Source: Pseudomonadota bacterium
GTDB lineage: Bacteria; Pseudomonadota; Gammaproteobacteria; Legionellales; Legionellaceae
DNA length: 64,000 bases
Direction of reading: 5' to 3'
Assembly: GCA_020051095.1 (NCBI GenBank)
Contig: JAGVJN010000017.1
Coordinates: 1-64,000 of the forward strand
The notes under the pieces are model-generated. The model did no database searches, was not told where the DNA came from, and was given only the letters and a program-made list of their open reading frames with translations. A program made the position numbers and the translations under genes. Below, piece by piece: positions 19,341-28,944 of the stretch (position 1 is the first letter of the stretch; each line of letters begins with the position of its first letter).

Positions 19341-19400
19341 GTATATTCCCGTGATCATTCAAAAAGCGAGTTTTCTGCATGTTGAATGAACACAGATATA
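19341..19400. repeat. Family A palindromic repeat, short copy
   Basis: The left part (CCCGTGATCATTCAAAAAGC and the following GAGTTTTCTGC) is nearly identical to the reverse complement of the right arm of the long copy at 30323-30491. The right end (TTGAATGAACACAGATATA) is a degenerate version of the opposite arm. The copy is therefore a shortened hairpin with almost no loop. It lies between the oxidoreductase start and the elyC stop codon. Confidence 0.75.
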
Positions 19401-19439
19401 AGTTTCAACTATCACCTTTAGTTTGTTTTTCGAAAGAAA

Positions 19440-20183
19440 CTAATTTTCGAAGATATCGCTCAAGAGCCCAAGGTATTCATGCAATGCAATATCGGTATAT
19501 ACTAAATTATGAGCATTGGGAATATAGCGTTTTTGCCACCGCTCATCCAGCCAGTAATAGGTTAGGTCAGCTGGCGCAGCGATGGGATGGAGACCTTGAT
19601 CTTGAAATAAAGCCATACTCCTTGGCATATGAGCAGCCGATGTCACTAAATAAAAGCGTTCCTTTCCTAATGTTTGTTTCAATAACCTGGCTTGGTCTGC
19701 TGTGTTGAGCGATTGGTTCTCAATTTTAATATTCAGCAAAGGCACACCACATTGTATCGCTAAGTTTTTTAGTAGCTCTGCTTCAGGAATTTGACGCTTA
19801 TAGCCCCCACCCGAGAGCAAAAGTGTCGATTCAGGAATCGCTTTCCACAGACGAATAGCGGTAAGTAGTCGCTTTATGCTTGCACTGTTAAGCACTATAT
19901 CCGCTGGTTGGCTTGCTTCATCTGCCTGACCACCACTTAATACCACAATGGTTTTAATCGATTGATCCACATATGCAATTGGCGGATAGATAGATTCCAG
20001 TTTTTTCGTTAATAGGGCAGGAAAAAATGCGGTAGAAAATAAAATAAACAGCATGATGCCAAGCAGTAACAATCGTCTTGCCCAAACAATTTGCCAACTG
20101 AAATAGAGCGCAATGATAACGCAGAGTAAAGCAAGGAAAAAAGGACTAACCAGCGCTTCTATCGTGTGTCGTATGTCAGTCAT
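19440..20183 (-). CDS. elyC: ElyC/YdcF-type DUF218 envelope protein
   Basis: The 247-residue protein has two N-terminal membrane segments (about 13-33 and 37-54) followed by a DUF218 domain (about 84-235). The domain has the motifs VVLSGGQADEA and LLLSGGGYKRQIPE, and YLVTSAAHMPRSMALFQ at the end. ElyC in E. coli is tied to peptidoglycan and lipid-carrier homeostasis; biochemical activity is unsettled. It starts one base after the lptG stop codon, so it is the third gene of an lptF-lptG-elyC operon, which supports an envelope role. Confidence 0.75.
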   Translation of the reverse strand: MTDIRHTIEALVSPFFLALLCVIIALYFSWQIVWARRLLLLGIMLFILFSTAFFPALLTKKLESIYPPIAYVDQSIKTIVVLSGGQADEASQPADIVLNSASIKRLLTAIRLWKAIPESTLLLSGGGYKRQIPEAELLKNLAIQCGVPLLNIKIENQSLNTADQARLLKQTLGKERFYLVTSAAHMPRSMALFQDQGLHPIAAPADLTYYWLDERWQKRYIPNAHNLVYTDIALHEYLGLLSDIFEN

Positions 20184-21248
20184 TTATGCCACCCTTCGCA
20201 TTAGCATCAAAGCAATTATCGCAAATATACACGTGGGTGCTATCGCAGCGATGATGGGCGATAATTGGAAAACTTGACTTAATGGCCCAAAAAATTTATT
20301 TAATAAATGGAAGCCAAATCCTGCCGTTGCACCAGCTAGAAATTTCGACCCCATCGTTGAGCTCCGAAGCGGCCCAAAAATAAAGGGGATAGCCAAAATA
20401 ATCATCACAATCGCACTAAAGGGTTGCATGAGCCGCTGCCAAAACGCTAACTTATAAACTAATGTATTTTCGCGGGCGACTTTTTTTACTTGAATAAACC
20501 GCCAAAGCGTTTTCAGACTCATCTCATCAGGCTCAGCAGAAGTCACCTTTAAAATCTTAGGTTGAACAGGGATATCCCATGTCATTTGTTTGTGGTGCTG
20601 TGTGGCAGTGTGATCGGTGTTAAAAACCGTTTCTTGAACCTGATGAGCAATCCACTGCCCACCCTCAAAAACGATTTCCCCCATATGCCTCGCCATGATT
20701 AATTCATTCTGCTCATCAAATCGATATTGAAAAACATTTTTCAAGGTCATGGGTTCAACAACAGAGCCGATGCTAATGTATTCATTCTTATGTCGTATCC
20801 ATACTCCCTGGGAAGTCCGCAACGTTTGACCACCACTGAGGGCTAACATTTTCACATCATTAGCATAATAGGCCATTTTAGGGACGAGGGTTTCACCTAG
20901 GGCGGTCACAATGACAATCAACAATAACGTAAATTGCAAGACAGATTTAGCAATTCTAAGGACAGACATCCCTGCGGCACGCATGACAATTAGCTCTCGA
21001 TGGCTAGCCATCAAGCCAAGACCTACTAGGCTGCCTAATAGACAGGCAACTGGAAAAAATAAATAGACTTGATAAGGGGCTTGTAGCAAGACAAAATAGG
21101 CCGCGCGAGTAAGCGTAAATTCGGCTCGACCAATATCGTCGAGTTGATTAACAAACAAAATAAAAATCTGTAGCCCTGTTAACAACACGACCACTAGCGT
21201 GATCGATGCCAGAATAGTTTTACCTATGTAGCGATCAACCAGTTTCAT
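20184..21248 (-). CDS. lptG: LPS export permease LptG
   Basis: LptG pairs with LptF as the membrane part of the LptB2FG ABC transporter, which extracts LPS from the inner membrane. The 354-residue protein has six membrane segments (three at each end) and a periplasmic beta-jellyroll between about 130 and 260. The start at 21248 gives the expected N-terminus MKLVDRYIGKTILASI. It overlaps the lptF stop codon by four bases (ATGA), so I prefer it over the upstream ATG at 21356. Confidence 0.96.
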   Translation of the reverse strand: MKLVDRYIGKTILASITLVVVLLTGLQIFILFVNQLDDIGRAEFTLTRAAYFVLLQAPYQVYLFFPVACLLGSLVGLGLMASHRELIVMRAAGMSVLRIAKSVLQFTLLLIVIVTALGETLVPKMAYYANDVKMLALSGGQTLRTSQGVWIRHKNEYISIGSVVEPMTLKNVFQYRFDEQNELIMARHMGEIVFEGGQWIAHQVQETVFNTDHTATQHHKQMTWDIPVQPKILKVTSAEPDEMSLKTLWRFIQVKKVARENTLVYKLAFWQRLMQPFSAIVMIILAIPFIFGPLRSSTMGSKFLAGATAGFGFHLLNKFFGPLSQVFQLSPIIAAIAPTCIFAIIALMLMRRVA

Positions 21249-22321
21249 AAACGCTTCACCTTGCTTTGCCAAAGGAGCAAACCTGCTAATATTAAGAACA
21301 CCACGTGCAGCCAATTCATCCCCACCCAAACAGGGACTTTCCCTGCCTTCAACCAATCCCTAGCAATGAACATGAAGTTTGCATAGACCACATAAATTAG
21401 AATCGCAGGCATCAGTCGCGCAAACTTTCCCGAGCGCGGATTGACCTGGCTTAAGGGAATCGCAATAAGCGTCAAAATCAAAACCATCAAGGGAACGGAT
21501 AACCGCCATTGCAATTCAGCCGCTTTATTCAAATTTGGGTTATTGTAGGGTAATAAGTTCGCGGTTGGTTCGGTTCGGATATCTTGTTGCAAATTCACAG
21601 TTGGATGCGGCAACCGGGCACGGTATTGACCAAAATGCACAACTCGATAATCCGCTCGGCCAGGTTTGCCTTCATATTCCTTCCCTTCATTAAGGATAAC
21701 GTATTCCTCACCATTTTCTACGTCGGTTTGAGCGTGTGCATCCTTAGCCCACATAATATCCCAACTCCCTGGATTACTTTTTGACTGTTTAGCAAGAAAA
21801 ATATGGTTTGCTTCATCATGATCTCGGCTAATCGATTCAACATAAAACACTTCTTTTCCACCATGAAACGCTTGGAATCGGCCTGGCATAATCGTTTGAA
21901 TGAGCGTTTGAATGCCGGTTGATTTTAGCAATTTTGTGCGTTCTTGATTGATGTAGGGACTTAAAAAAAGCATGACACTAAGAACGAGCAAGAACACTAA
22001 ACTTGCCATAGTCATTGTTTGCTTTAGCAAGCGACTTTGGCCATAGCCACAAGCATGTAAGACCGTCATCTCACTTTCTGCATACATACGGCCATAAGCA
22101 ATCAAAATGGCGACATAAAATCCTAACGGAAGTAATAAACCTAGCAAATTGGGAAGTTCAAGCATCATGAGCTTTAAAATCACCATGCCTGGAATTTGAC
22201 CACTCGCAGCGCGACTGAGATAACGAACAAACTGGTTGCTCATAAAAATAAGCAATAAAATACCCGTTAGAGACACTAACGTGATAAAGATTTCTTTGGC
22301 TAAATAGCGAAAAATGAGCAC
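21245..22321 (-). CDS. lptF: LPS export permease LptF
   Basis: LptF is the partner of LptG in the LPS-extracting LptB2FG complex. The 358-residue protein begins MLIFRYLAKEIFITLVSL, the family signature, with three N-terminal and three C-terminal membrane segments around a periplasmic domain. It is the first gene of lptF-lptG-elyC and is transcribed divergently from pepA. A 17-base palindrome lies 32 bases upstream of its start codon. Confidence 0.96.
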   Translation of the reverse strand: MLIFRYLAKEIFITLVSLTGILLLIFMSNQFVRYLSRAASGQIPGMVILKLMMLELPNLLGLLLPLGFYVAILIAYGRMYAESEMTVLHACGYGQSRLLKQTMTMASLVFLLVLSVMLFLSPYINQERTKLLKSTGIQTLIQTIMPGRFQAFHGGKEVFYVESISRDHDEANHIFLAKQSKSNPGSWDIMWAKDAHAQTDVENGEEYVILNEGKEYEGKPGRADYRVVHFGQYRARLPHPTVNLQQDIRTEPTANLLPYNNPNLNKAAELQWRLSVPLMVLILTLIAIPLSQVNPRSGKFARLMPAILIYVVYANFMFIARDWLKAGKVPVWVGMNWLHVVFLILAGLLLWQSKVKRL

Positions 22322-22352
22322 AGTTGCGATTCTTCTTGCAGTGGAATATTTT

Positions 22353-22369
22353 GTTTACACTGTGTAAAC
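22353..22369. promoter_or_regulatory. 17-bp palindrome between lptF and pepA
   Basis: GTTTACAC and GTGTAAAC are perfect inverted 8-base arms around a single T. It is centred 40 bases from both start codons (lptF at 22321, pepA at 22400), as expected for an operator acting on divergent promoters. The bound protein is unknown. Confidence 0.5.
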
Positions 22370-22399
22370 TACCAGTTTTTGGCAAAAATAGGAAGTATT

Positions 22400-23851
22400 A
22401 TGCACTATGGTATCAGCAAAAGCCCCGAAAATTTTCAACAAGCAGAGGTACTCGTTGTTGGTATTTTTGATGATTTTGAAAGCAAAGACCTTCCCCTGAC
22501 CAATAATCAACTGACTCAAATCAACCTGCTCGCTAAGCATCTCTCGAAGGCCAAACAGCATCGCTCATTTTATACGGAAGAAGGACAATGCGTCATTGTG
22601 ATTCACTGTGGGGATCGTTCCAGCTATGATATTTTATCCTTGAAAAACCTATTAAAAACCATTTTTGAGCGCCAAGAAATTGAGCAAGCACTGAGCATTC
22701 ACCTTCTGATGCCAACCATTGAAGGGCTATCCAATTCTGAAATGTTGCATCAGTTGGTTGTGCATACTGATTTTAATCTATATCAATTTAATCACTTTAA
22801 AACCAACGCCAAAGAACAACCTACCCATCATGACAAAACCATCCGCTTTTATATGCCTGATTGTGAAGACAGCATCATCGCAAAAGCGAGCGCCTTGTGT
22901 CATGGCATCCGCTTAACGCGTGATTTAGCCAACCACCCTTCTAATGTTTGCACGCCAAGTTTTCTTGCTGAAACAGCCAAACAGCTGGAAAAGCAATTTG
23001 CCAACGTCGCTTGCAAAGTGATGGGCAAAAAGGAAATGAAAGAGATGGGTATGAATTTGCTATTATCCGTCTCCCAAGGCAGCTCAAAAGAACCTCAATT
23101 GATTGAGTTAACGTATGAAAACGGTGGTGCAGAAGCGCCTATCGTGCTGGTCGGAAAAGGAATAACCTTTGACACGGGCGGCTATTCCATTAAACCTCGT
23201 GAAGCCTTAGAGGAAATGAAATTCGACATGTGTGGCGCTGCGACTGTCATTGGAGTGATAAAGGCCATCGCTGAAGCGAAGCTACCTGTTAATGTGGTGG
23301 GTATCATTGCCGCAACTGAAAATCTAGTTAATAGCGAAGCAACAAAACCTGGGGATGTTTTTACATCCATGTCTGGCAAAACAGTTGAAATTGTCAACAC
23401 AGACGCCGAGGGAAGACTAATTTTAGCAGACGCACTCACCTATGCGGAACGTTTTAAACCCGCTTTTGTGATTGATATCGCTACGTTAACTGGGGCGATT
23501 GTTATATCCTTGGGCTCGGTTTATTCAGGTATTTTTAGTCAAGATGAGCAACTCGCTAATGATATCATGACCGCCTCGAAGCAAACCCAAGATCTTTTTT
23601 GGAGAATGCCCATTCACCAAGAATACGCTGATATGTTAAGCAGCCCTGTGGCAGATATGGCTAATGCAACCTGGGATCGAAGTGCGGGTGCTATTACAGC
23701 TGCTTGGTTTCTGAGTAATTTCACTAAAAAATACCGTTGGGCTCATTGCGATATTGCAGGCACTGCTTATCAATCAGGCAAAAAACGCAATGCAACGGGG
23801 CGCCCTGTTTCCATGCTATTCCAACTGATTGAAAATCAGGTCAAACAATGA
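22400..23851 (+). CDS. pepA: Leucyl aminopeptidase PepA
   Basis: This M17 metallo-aminopeptidase releases N-terminal residues from peptides. E. coli PepA also binds DNA in carAB regulation and Xer recombination. The 483-residue protein has the catalytic C-terminal domain with VGKGITFDTGGYSIKP and the family signature NTDAEGRLILADAL. The ATG at 22400 has AGGAAG 5 bases upstream and starts MHYGISKSPEN. The in-frame ATG at 22379 has no ribosome site. It overlaps holC by four bases (ATGA), the usual pepA-holC arrangement. Confidence 0.96.
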   Translation: MHYGISKSPENFQQAEVLVVGIFDDFESKDLPLTNNQLTQINLLAKHLSKAKQHRSFYTEEGQCVIVIHCGDRSSYDILSLKNLLKTIFERQEIEQALSIHLLMPTIEGLSNSEMLHQLVVHTDFNLYQFNHFKTNAKEQPTHHDKTIRFYMPDCEDSIIAKASALCHGIRLTRDLANHPSNVCTPSFLAETAKQLEKQFANVACKVMGKKEMKEMGMNLLLSVSQGSSKEPQLIELTYENGGAEAPIVLVGKGITFDTGGYSIKPREALEEMKFDMCGAATVIGVIKAIAEAKLPVNVVGIIAATENLVNSEATKPGDVFTSMSGKTVEIVNTDAEGRLILADALTYAERFKPAFVIDIATLTGAIVISLGSVYSGIFSQDEQLANDIMTASKQTQDLFWRMPIHQEYADMLSSPVADMANATWDRSAGAITAAWFLSNFTKKYRWAHCDIAGTAYQSGKKRNATGRPVSMLFQLIENQVKQ

Positions 23852-24294
23852 AACAAGCTGATTTCTATTTATTAAGCGTTGACAAGCCAGCCGCCCGCTG
23901 GAAGCTTGCTTGTCAACTCACGGAAAAAGCCTATTTGGAAGGTCGTCGCGTTTTTATTTATTGCCATAATCAAGATGACGCTTACCATATCGATGAATAC
24001 TTATGGTCCTTTCGCCCGCAAAGTTTCATTCCCCATAATTTACAAGGTGAAGGCCCCCTACCGCCGCCCGCGGTACAAATTGGATTTGGGCCTGAACCGC
24101 GAGGATTCAATGATATATTGCTTAACTTATCTCCCACGATTCCTGATTTCTTTCAACGTTTTGAAAAAATTATCACGGTAGTTAATGGCAATGAACAGGA
24201 TAAGCAATATGCTCGGGATCATTATCGTTTTTATAAAAAACAGGGTTTTCACCCAATTGCTCACCCTTTCGAGGAAGAACACCACGAAAGCTAG
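23848..24294 (+). CDS. holC: DNA polymerase III chi subunit HolC
   Basis: Chi links the clamp loader to SSB during replication. The 148-residue protein begins with the family pattern (ADFYLLSVDKPAARWKLACQ) and has RRVFIYCHNQDDAYHIDEYLW and FERIITVV-type strands. It is translationally coupled to pepA through ATGA. A short dyad (CTAGG...CCTAG, 24291-24309) spans its stop codon and that of the convergent GAF gene, and may be a weak shared terminator. Confidence 0.93.
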   Translation: MKQADFYLLSVDKPAARWKLACQLTEKAYLEGRRVFIYCHNQDDAYHIDEYLWSFRPQSFIPHNLQGEGPLPPPAVQIGFGPEPRGFNDILLNLSPTIPDFFQRFEKIITVVNGNEQDKQYARDHYRFYKKQGFHPIAHPFEEEHHES

Positions 24295-24305
24295 GTTCAC
24301 ACAGC

Positions 24306-25325
24306 CTAGAGGTAAGCGATTTGATTTTTTCCTTTCTTTTTACCAATGACGAGCGCAGCATTGGCTGCGTTGATTAATCGCTGTGTATTATCTTCTTCTG
24401 GATTAAATATACTCGCACCAATGGTAACATGAACCACGATAGGATTACCCTCATCGTCAAGAAATTTCATGGTCGTCAGTCGATCAAAGATTCGTTTTAA
24501 AACTGAACGAATGTTTTCTTCGACACTGATATCAATTAGGCATATAAAATCATGCAAATCACTTTTTGCAATCGTATCATTATCTCGACTAGATTGTCTC
24601 AGCGCTTTGGCAGCAGTACGCATAATCTGGTCGCCAAAGGCTTCACCATATTTTTCATTGAGAACAGATAAATTATCGATATCAACAACGGCACAACAAA
24701 AGATTTTGTTACTTCGTTTGCTTTCATCGACTTGAAAGTGAAGTATTTTTTTAAACGCATGATAATTCCAAAGCTCCGTTGCCTGGTCGATGTATTGCGA
24801 TTTATCTTCTTTTTCAATCGATTCGAGCATCAGACGTTGAGCAACAGAGAGTTGATAGCTATTAATTTCCGATTCGATAATCCGAATAATATCATCCAAA
24901 TTCGACTGATCTAAGTTATCAAATCCTCTACGAGAAAAGCTAGCTAACGCTAATTGCCCCACTTTTCTACCTGTTTTTTCAACAATCGGTGCATTCAAGT
25001 AAAATCGAATTTTGGGATCAAGGTTAGTAATGATATCAGAATACTGATCAGCTTGTTTAACCGTATCATTAATCACTATCATTTTGGGGACACCCTTCAT
25101 ATCATGCAGTGACAAGCCTGTCGTTTGCTCTAATTCCGCCAAACCCATATTCGCTTCGATATGAAAACGCCGATCATCGACTAAGTGAATTGCCACAACT
25201 GGCACTTGAAATACATTATGGGCAACTTTTACTAGCCGCTCAATATGATCTTGAAGCGGGGTTCTTACCCAATTCGTCAGCTGATTAAAAAGCCCCTGGT
25301 AAGTCCTTTCAGCGTTATGCAGCAT
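24306..25325 (-). CDS. GAF-GGDEF protein with degenerate diguanylate cyclase site
   Basis: The 339-residue protein carries an N-terminal GAF sensor (about 25-155, with VPVVAIHLVDDRRFHIEANMG as its first strands, of which the core is standard). A linker helix and a GGDEF-fold domain (about 178-337) follow. The metal-binding Asp215 (VVDIDNL) is present, but the signature GGDEF is DLHDF (256-260), lacking both glycines and the glutamate. Catalysis of c-di-GMP synthesis is therefore unlikely. It may bind nucleotide or act as a GAF-regulated adaptor. There are no membrane segments, and it is monocistronic. Confidence 0.85.
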   Translation of the reverse strand: MLHNAERTYQGLFNQLTNWVRTPLQDHIERLVKVAHNVFQVPVVAIHLVDDRRFHIEANMGLAELEQTTGLSLHDMKGVPKMIVINDTVKQADQYSDIITNLDPKIRFYLNAPIVEKTGRKVGQLALASFSRRGFDNLDQSNLDDIIRIIESEINSYQLSVAQRLMLESIEKEDKSQYIDQATELWNYHAFKKILHFQVDESKRSNKIFCCAVVDIDNLSVLNEKYGEAFGDQIMRTAAKALRQSSRDNDTIAKSDLHDFICLIDISVEENIRSVLKRIFDRLTTMKFLDDEGNPIVVHVTIGASIFNPEEDNTQRLINAANAALVIGKKKGKNQIAYL

Positions 25326-25487
25326 GTTAATTCCTATAATTCGATAATTATTATTAAAGATAGATTATTATATTTATAGCACATTTATAAATCATTCTTG
25401 TTGTTTTTAACGCTTATTTAACACGCGATGATGGAATTATTTGCGCTACCATAGCATTGAAGTATCTTGGGTATATGAGGACACGCC

Positions 25488-26765
25488 CTAGACAATCGCG
25501 AGCGGTAACATCACTGACTGCCATTGATCACAAACAGCCCGGTCAGCAACAGCAACTAACTCGCCATCAATGAATAAGAGTGGCAAGCTATCGCGCTGCC
25601 AGGGTGGAATACTCCAGTCTTGAAGTAATTTTTTTAACACCCGGGTCTTCCCTCGCCAGTATAGGCGTTCCCCTCCTTGGCGGAATCGAATTTCTGCTTG
25701 GCGAAAGCTGGGTAATTCACTTAACAGTGTTGCATGGAGCTGTTGACATCGCTCAGGCAACACCAAGGGTTCTGGAAAACGTTGCCAAGGCACAGTTTTG
25801 GTAGGAAATTGCAGCTGGGATTGATGGAGCAAATACAGGGCGCCATCATAACGACGTGCAACGAAATCGCCGAAATGCCAAGATGGATTTGCATCCTTTT
25901 TCGCATGAATCATGGACTGAAAAAATTGCTCGAGTTGTAATAGTGTCGGCATCTTAATATGGTGTTGCTTCAACCAAAGACGAAGCACATTTTTTTGTTC
26001 AGTCTCTGATAATTGCAACAACGGTTTAATTGCCAGCCGGTTGGCTGCCTCAAGGCACTTCTCTAACAAGTTTAATGCATTGGACTGCTCGGATTGATAG
26101 CTCTTCTGTAATAGGCCGATGCTTCTTAAAATATTCGTGGGTGCCTGCGGCCAATGAGGCTCAAGCTGTGGCAACCATTCCTGGCGAAGCCAATTTCTAC
26201 GATACCGGCTATCGTCATTACTTGGGTCTTCAATCCACTGCAATTGATGGTGCCTTGCATAAGCTTCCAGGGTCTTTTTTGGGTGGTTTAATAAAGGTCT
26301 TAACATCATCCCTTTGGCGAATCGCTGCCGTTCTGGCATACAAGCCATACCGGCTATCCCTGCCCCTCGAAATAAATTAAGAAAGAATGTTTCCACTTGG
26401 TCATCGGCATGATGCGCCGTCAATAATGCATCCTCCGAGCCAATTAGGCGTTCAAATACGCCATACCTCGCTTCTCGTGCGCAAGCTTCAATATTGCTTT
26501 GATGAGGGATCGCTACTTTGTGGGCAATAAAGCGAATATGCCATTGTTGGCAAAGTTGGAAACACTGATGTTGCCAATCATCAGCGAAGGGTTGTAGCTG
26601 ATGGTTCACATGCACCGCTATTAACTTGCAAGACAGTTCAGGTACTGAATTTAAGGCATGCAATAGGACAGTGGAATCTAACCCGCCGCTAAATCCAACC
26701 AAGAGATGTTGATATAACGTTAGCCTTTCAGTCCAGTCATTGGTTAATATTTTAGTCACAGGCAC
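25488..26765 (-). CDS. tilS: tRNA(Ile)-lysidine synthase TilS
   Basis: TilS makes lysidine at C34 of the CAU-anticodon tRNA-Ile, switching it from Met to Ile decoding. The 425-residue protein has the PP-loop SGGLDST at 26-32, the [17 protein letters not shown] segment, and a C-terminal substrate-binding domain with [20 protein letters not shown]. The start overlaps the accA stop region by 14 bases, the familiar accA-tilS pairing. Confidence 0.96.
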   Translation of the reverse strand: MPVTKILTNDWTERLTLYQHLLVGFSGGLDSTVLLHALNSVPELSCKLIAVHVNHQLQPFADDWQHQCFQLCQQWHIRFIAHKVAIPHQSNIEACAREARYGVFERLIGSEDALLTAHHADDQVETFFLNLFRGAGIAGMACMPERQRFAKGMMLRPLLNHPKKTLEAYARHHQLQWIEDPSNDDSRYRRNWLRQEWLPQLEPHWPQAPTNILRSIGLLQKSYQSEQSNALNLLEKCLEAANRLAIKPLLQLSETEQKNVLRLWLKQHHIKMPTLLQLEQFFQSMIHAKKDANPSWHFGDFVARRYDGALYLLHQSQLQFPTKTVPWQRFPEPLVLPERCQQLHATLLSELPSFRQAEIRFRQGGERLYWRGKTRVLKKLLQDWSIPPWQRDSLPLLFIDGELVAVADRAVCDQWQSVMLPLAIV

Positions 26766-27705
26766 CCATGGCCATTAACTTTTGGTAGCGTCCATCTAAC
26801 AACTCAGGGATTTTAAGCTGTTTGAGTTCACTTAGATGCTCAACCAGTGCTTTATTCAATCGCGCCACCATTTGACCAAAATGACGATGAGCTCCCCCTA
26901 AAGGTTCTTGGATAATGCCATCCACCAGCTTATGGTTAAAAATATTTTGCGCAGTTATGCCCATTGCTTTAGCCGCATCAGGGGCTTTGGCTGGATCTTT
27001 CCATAAAATGGAAGCACATCCTTCAGGGGATATCACTGAATAAATGCTGTACTGAAGCATTAATACCCGATCTCCTACCCCAATAGCCAAAGCGCCCCCA
27101 GAGCCTGCTTCGCCTGTTACTGTGCAAATAATCGGGGTTTTAAGTTGTGCCATCTCATAAAGATTGCGAGCAATCGCTTCTGATTGATTGCGTTCTTCTG
27201 CCCCAATGCCGGGGTAGGCACCAGCTGTATCAATAAATGTAAAGACCGGCATATGGAATTTTTCAGCTAGTTTCATTAGCCTTAGCGCTTTGCGGTACTC
27301 CTCAGGCCTTGCCATGCCAAAATTGCGATACACTTTCTCTTTTGTTTTCTTACCCTTTTGGTGACCGAGTACGACGACCGGTTCATCATGGAATCGAGCT
27401 ACCCCACCGATAATGGCAGGTGCAGCTGAAGCATGTCTATCGCCATGTAATTCTTGGAAATCTGTAAATAGATGTTCGATGTAATCCGTTGTTTGTGGAC
27501 GCATTGGATGGCGCGCCATCTGAGTAATCTGCCAAGGTTCCAAATTTGAGAAAATATTAGCAGTCAGCTCTTCTGCCTTGGCTTCAAGGCGGTGAATTTC
27601 TTCACTCAAGCTTATTTCGCTATCACTGCTAACCATACGCAGTGCTTCGATTTTTTGATTTAATTCTTCAATCGGTTGTTCAAAATCTAGAAATTGTCCA
27701 GTCAT
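26752..27705 (-). CDS. accA: Acetyl-CoA carboxylase carboxyltransferase alpha subunit
   Basis: AccA with AccD transfers the carboxyl group from biotin to acetyl-CoA, the first step of fatty acid synthesis. The 317-residue protein is full length with signatures [37 protein letters not shown] and [18 protein letters not shown]. It is upstream of tilS with a 14-base overlap and divergent from the phosphopantetheinyl transferase gene, which also serves fatty acid or polyketide carrier proteins. birA, needed for biotin loading of the complex, lies at 46.8 kb. Confidence 0.97.
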   Translation of the reverse strand: MTGQFLDFEQPIEELNQKIEALRMVSSDSEISLSEEIHRLEAKAEELTANIFSNLEPWQITQMARHPMRPQTTDYIEHLFTDFQELHGDRHASAAPAIIGGVARFHDEPVVVLGHQKGKKTKEKVYRNFGMARPEEYRKALRLMKLAEKFHMPVFTFIDTAGAYPGIGAEERNQSEAIARNLYEMAQLKTPIICTVTGEAGSGGALAIGVGDRVLMLQYSIYSVISPEGCASILWKDPAKAPDAAKAMGITAQNIFNHKLVDGIIQEPLGGAHRHFGQMVARLNKALVEHLSELKQLKIPELLDGRYQKLMAMGACD

Positions 27706-27760
27706 GGCCTTATTGCTTCAATTACCAATAATCGTTTATGATAACTCCTTAGCTGAATAG

Positions 27761-28486
27761 ATGCTAGTATTAATCGATATGTTCCCCTTTGTTTCTGATA
27801 GTCAAGCAGATTGGCAACTTGCTACAGCACAGATCGATATTTGGCGATTTCGTTTATATCAGGATCCCACATCCCTATCAAGCTGCCTTAGCAAGCATGA
27901 AATCGAGCGTGCTAAACGATTTCACTTTCCCAAGCATCAACGCCGATTCCAAGTCGCCAGAGCAACTTTGCGTCACATTTTGAGCCATTATCTTACGATT
28001 AAGCCCGAAGCTATCACATTCCAATATGAGCCTAATGGTAAACCAACGGTGGTATCGCCCCTGCCATTAACGTTCAATCTGAGCCACACGGGTGATTATG
28101 CCTGTCTTGGTATTGGGTTAAGCATGCCGTTAGGGATTGATGTTGAGCAATTTTCAGCACGTCACTACTTAGGCATTGGCCGCCATGTATTCTCAAAGAC
28201 CGAACAACAGCAATTACAAAACATCCCTGATTATCTTCTGCCGTTGGCATTTTTTTCCCTTTGGAGCCAAAAAGAAGCGGTCATCAAATGCATTGGTCTT
28301 GGCATGAAATACCCCTTAAAAGAACTAACCCTTCCTCTTTTTTCAAGCCCTGGGGAGGTGTTTATCGATGCTGTTGATAACAAACCTCGAAAAATTTACC
28401 GCTTCACACCCTTTATCGGCACTGCCGCTGCCATATGTTGCCATCCTCATGTCACCACGTTGCGGTTTTTTGACTGGGGTAGTTGA
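27761..28486 (+). CDS. 4'-phosphopantetheinyl transferase (Sfp/Gsp type)
   Basis: The enzyme transfers phosphopantetheine from CoA to carrier-protein serines. The 241-residue two-lobe length is typical of Sfp-type enzymes. Motifs are NLSHTGDYA (106-114), the magnesium-binding GIDVE (125-129) and WSQKEAVIK (168-176). Carrier substrates are not evident nearby. The start could be 27761 or the ATG at 27779; neither has a clear ribosome site. Its TGA stop codon falls within a family A repeat end (28483-28503). Confidence 0.92.
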   Translation: MLVLIDMFPFVSDSQADWQLATAQIDIWRFRLYQDPTSLSSCLSKHEIERAKRFHFPKHQRRFQVARATLRHILSHYLTIKPEAITFQYEPNGKPTVVSPLPLTFNLSHTGDYACLGIGLSMPLGIDVEQFSARHYLGIGRHVFSKTEQQQLQNIPDYLLPLAFFSLWSQKEAVIKCIGLGMKYPLKELTLPLFSSPGEVFIDAVDNKPRKIYRFTPFIGTAAAICCHPHVTTLRFFDWGS

Positions 28487-28503
28487 ATGATCACGGGTAT
28501 AAT
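28483..28503. repeat. Family A repeat, single end
   Basis: TTGAATGATCACGGGTATA matches the right arm of the 30323-30491 element exactly. No matching left arm is visible, so this is a solo end. It includes the stop codon of the phosphopantetheinyl transferase gene and creates a TATAAT hexamer upstream of the next small gene. Confidence 0.7.
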
Positions 28504-28538
28504 TTACAAAAGCCCCTAATTTTGTTATTTTATCTAGT

Positions 28539-28853
28539 ATGAAAAAACTCGTCCCGTTCATATTAGCCTGCCTTTTAACCAGCTTTTTTATCTCAAGCTG
28601 GCAATTTAGCATGAGCGCCTCTAACACAAATGTGGGCCATGTTTATTCAATTTCCGAAGCTCAGCAAAGCAGCAACCAAACCTCAACTTTATCAGCGCGA
28701 TGCATGACATACATGGCTAGCATGCTTCAAGGAAACTCATTTATTTTGCTTGGCGGTATCTGTTTATTCGTGATCGGTATTTTGCGCCTTTCAAATTGGA
28801 TTAAACCTTATCAAATTCATCCCTCCGCTTTATTTCGTCCCCCCATCGTTTAG
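28539..28853 (+). CDS. Small membrane protein, function unknown
   Basis: The 104-residue predicted protein has an N-terminal signal peptide or anchor (about 5-24), a Ser/Gln/Thr-rich stretch, and a second hydrophobic segment (about 67-88, FILLGGICLFVIGILRLSNW). There is one Cys in the middle (RCMTYMAS). It has no strong ribosome site and no family I can name. Its place 91 bases before dsbD on the same strand suggests co-transcription with it. Coding status is likely but not certain. Confidence 0.5.
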   Translation: MKKLVPFILACLLTSFFISSWQFSMSASNTNVGHVYSISEAQQSSNQTSTLSARCMTYMASMLQGNSFILLGGICLFVIGILRLSNWIKPYQIHPSALFRPPIV

Positions 28854-28944
28854 CCTTTCAGGGGGTCCCCTGAGCAACCTATGTTATTTCGATATATTTA
28901 AATTGGATGTTAGATTCATTTCACTTTTATAATAAGGAAAAACG

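Noticed and set aside
21249-21356. Longer LptG N-terminus
   Set aside because: It would overlap lptF by over 100 bases. The ATGA overlap start gives the conserved N-terminus.
28483-28503. Intrinsic terminator for the phosphopantetheinyl transferase gene
   Set aside because: The sequence is a solo family A repeat end and has no matching arm within hairpin distance.
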